Positions 6,122 to 7,134 of a stretch of DNA of 7,134 nt are shown here, piece after piece. Origin of the DNA: Candidatus Aminicenantes bacterium RBG_13_64_14 (lineage in GTDB: Bacteria > Acidobacteriota > Aminicenantia > Aminicenantales > Saccharicenantaceae). The DNA is taken from positions 9,181-16,314 of the forward strand of contig MEXZ01000051.1 in assembly GCA_001773855.1 (NCBI GenBank), read 5' to 3'. Position numbers and translations under genes: made by a program. The notes below the pieces were generated by a model, which ran no database searches, was not told where the DNA came from, and saw only the letters and a program-made list of their open reading frames with translations. The stretch's first letter is position 1; each line of letters opens with the position of its first letter.

Positions 6122-6141
6122 CTCGAGAGAAAGAGTAGGAT
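6113..6141 (+). promoter_or_regulatory. Predicted promoter for the NYN-LOTUS gene
   Basis: TTGAAC (6113-6118), a 17-base spacer and TAGGAT (6136-6141) form a sigma70-like promoter with a start near 6148. This gives a leader of about 33 bases carrying AAAGGA at 6168-6173. It suggests the gene is transcribed separately from the channel. Confidence 0.48.
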
Positions 6142-6180
6142 GAGGGTGACCGGAGAGCCCGCCGAAGAAAGGACGCTGCC

Positions 6181-6981
6181 ATGGCCGAGCCATTCATCGA
6201 ACAAAAAACAAGGAAGATCGCCCTGCTCATCGACGGCGACAACGCCCAGCCCTCGCTCATCGGCCAGATCCTGGCCGAGGCGGGCAAGTACGGCCTGGTG
6301 ACCATACGCCGGATCTATGGCGATTGGACGACCGTCAACATGTCCGGCTGGAAGACCGCCCTCCACGACAGCGCCATCCAGCCCATCCAGCAGTTCCGCT
6401 ACACGATCGGCAAGAACGCCACCGACAGCGCCATGATCATCGACGCCATGGATATCCTCCACGGCCACCTCGTCGACGGCTTCTGCATCGTCTCGAGCGA
6501 CAGCGACTACACCCGGCTGGCGACGCGGGTCCGGGAGATGGGCTTCTTCGTCATGGGCATCGGCAAGCGCTCGACCCCCAAGGCCTTCGTCAACGGCTGC
6601 AACATCTTCATCTACACGGAAAACCTCGTCCCACGGGAGCGGGAGACGAGGCGGCGCGACCGGGGCGGGGCGAGGAAGGCGGAGGGCAAGCAGCCGCGCG
6701 AAGAGCACGACGACCGCGAGGACAAGGGCCGCAAGTTCGATCCCGTCCCCCTGCTCAAGGGCGCCTTCGACATGGCCGTCCGGGAGGACGGCTGGGCCAA
6801 CCTCGGCGAGATCGGCTTCTACCTGCGCCAGCTTGACCCGGGCTTCGATCCCCGCACCTACGGCTTCAAGCAGCTGTCCCAGCTCATCAAGAGCCAGCAG
6901 GCGGTCTTCGAGATCAACTCGAGGGGCGAAGAGGGCGGCGGCGCCGCGATCTACATCCGCACGCGCGAGACCCGCGACTAG
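6181..6981 (+). CDS. NYN-domain (LabA-like) nuclease with C-terminal OST-HTH/LOTUS domain
   Basis: This 266-residue protein starts with a NYN domain (PF01936, about 11-148), a PIN-like fold expected to cut RNA with metal ions. The acidic active-site set is present: D18 and D20 in LLIDGDN, N79 and D82 in GKNATDSAM, D88, and D107/D109 in VSSDSDY. A highly charged linker rich in Arg, Lys, Glu and Asp (151-186) leads to an OST-HTH/LOTUS domain (about 187-262), seen as a winged-helix-like run from PLLKGAFDMAV to AIYIRTRE. LOTUS domains are reported to bind RNA, including G-rich and structured RNA, so the likely role is RNA processing or turnover in the cytoplasm. The substrate is unknown. AAAGGA at 6168-6173 is seven bases before the ATG. 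The TAG stop shares CTAG with the stop of the convergent membrane protein gene. Confidence 0.92.
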   Translation: MAEPFIEQKTRKIALLIDGDNAQPSLIGQILAEAGKYGLVTIRRIYGDWTTVNMSGWKTALHDSAIQPIQQFRYTIGKNATDSAMIIDAMDILHGHLVDGFCIVSSDSDYTRLATRVREMGFFVMGIGKRSTPKAFVNGCNIFIYTENLVPRERETRRRDRGGARKAEGKQPREEHDDREDKGRKFDPVPLLKGAFDMAVREDGWANLGEIGFYLRQLDPGFDPRTYGFKQLSQLIKSQQAVFEINSRGEEGGGAAIYIRTRETRD

Positions 6982-7134
6982 CGGCCGGCCTTGCCCCTTT
7001 TCAGAAAGGCGGCGAGGAGGAACGCGCCGCCGATCGCCAGCATCAGTACCCCCCAGACCAGGTTGAGGTTGTAGCCGAGGGAGATGGCGTACGTTTCTTT
7101 TTTTGTCACCAGACCGTAGATCCCGAGCAGCAGC
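6978..7134 (-). CDS. Small membrane protein, partial (N-terminus beyond window)
   Basis: The last 51 codons of a minus-strand gene enter from the right edge and end at TAG (6980-6978). The translation begins LLLGIYGLVTKKETY, continues ISLGYNLNLVWGVLMLA, then a glycine- and leucine-rich hydrophobic helix, and ends in the basic tail LKRGKAGR. The fragment shows the end of one transmembrane helix, a short polar loop and a complete final helix with a positively charged C-terminus, probably cytoplasmic. I do not recognise the family; it looks like the small hypothetical integral-membrane proteins often annotated without function. The coding call is supported by the continuous membrane-protein pattern and by the tail-to-tail overlap with the NYN gene. 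It is too short at the edge for confident naming. Confidence 0.65.
   Translation of the reverse strand, partial: LLLGIYGLVTKKETYAISLGYNLNLVWGVLMLAIGGAFLLAAFLKRGKAGR

Larger units (their letters stand above)
5999..6180. other. Intergenic region between the channel and NYN genes
   Basis: This 182-base gap holds no supportable gene. It contains a 7-bp-stem hairpin, CATCGCC (6083-6089) with GGCGATG (6099-6105) around a 9-base loop, which lacks a following T tract and so is not a convincing terminator. GCCGTCCGG occurs twice, at 6064-6072 and 6090-6098. A promoter and a dyad for the downstream gene occupy the right half. Confidence 0.5.

Noticed and set aside
7095..7102. An A-run in the minus-strand membrane protein gene (ACA AAA AAA G), a possible frameshift slip site
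   Set aside because: The alternative frames give a basic, non-membrane sequence or stop after a short stretch, while the zero frame continues a clean transmembrane helix. No stimulatory structure is evident.

Overview
This is a GC-rich bacterial window with seven clear genes plus short promoter-bearing gaps. No rRNA, tRNA, CRISPR array, transposase or phage gene is visible. Two Tat-exported sugar-isomerase-like proteins and a DUF6599-like secreted protein resemble what I recall from Acidobacteriota and Candidatus Aminicenantes. That assignment rests on memory of family style, not on a marker gene, and is tentative.

Layout, left to right. (1) Positions 1-370, minus strand: the N-terminal part of a secreted protein, cut by the window edge. 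(2) Positions 559-2198, plus strand: a DUF47/PhoU-like protein followed 14 bases later by a PiT-type phosphate permease, which is a standard phosphate-uptake pair. (3) Positions 2243-3241 (minus) and 3431-4996 (plus): two divergent genes, each with a Tat signal. One is a TIM-barrel sugar phosphate isomerase/epimerase-like protein and the other is related to L-fucose/L-arabinose isomerases. They share a 189-base control region with a good promoter in each direction and a dyad placed between the two -35 boxes. (4) Positions 5009-5998: a two-helix potassium channel with a cytoplasmic RCK domain, 12 bases after the fucose-isomerase-like gene. (5) Positions 6181-6981: a NYN nuclease joined to an OST-HTH (LOTUS) domain, with its own promoter. 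(6) Positions 6978-7134, minus strand: the C-terminal part of a small membrane protein whose stop codon overlaps the NYN gene stop in a shared CTAG.

The phosphate pair works as a unit. The two exported isomerase-like proteins probably act together on a sugar outside the cytoplasm and may be co-regulated. The channel may simply read through from the isomerase transcript.

The most unusual item is a 96-base block inside the TIM-barrel gene (about 2435-2530). It holds three consecutive hairpins, one with a perfect 11-bp stem, and encodes about 32 residues where related proteins, as I recall them, have none. It looks like a palindromic element inserted in frame into a protein gene. The second most interesting item is an internal ribosome-binding site and Met codon just before the channel's RCK domain, similar to the arrangement that gives MthK separate RCK subunits.
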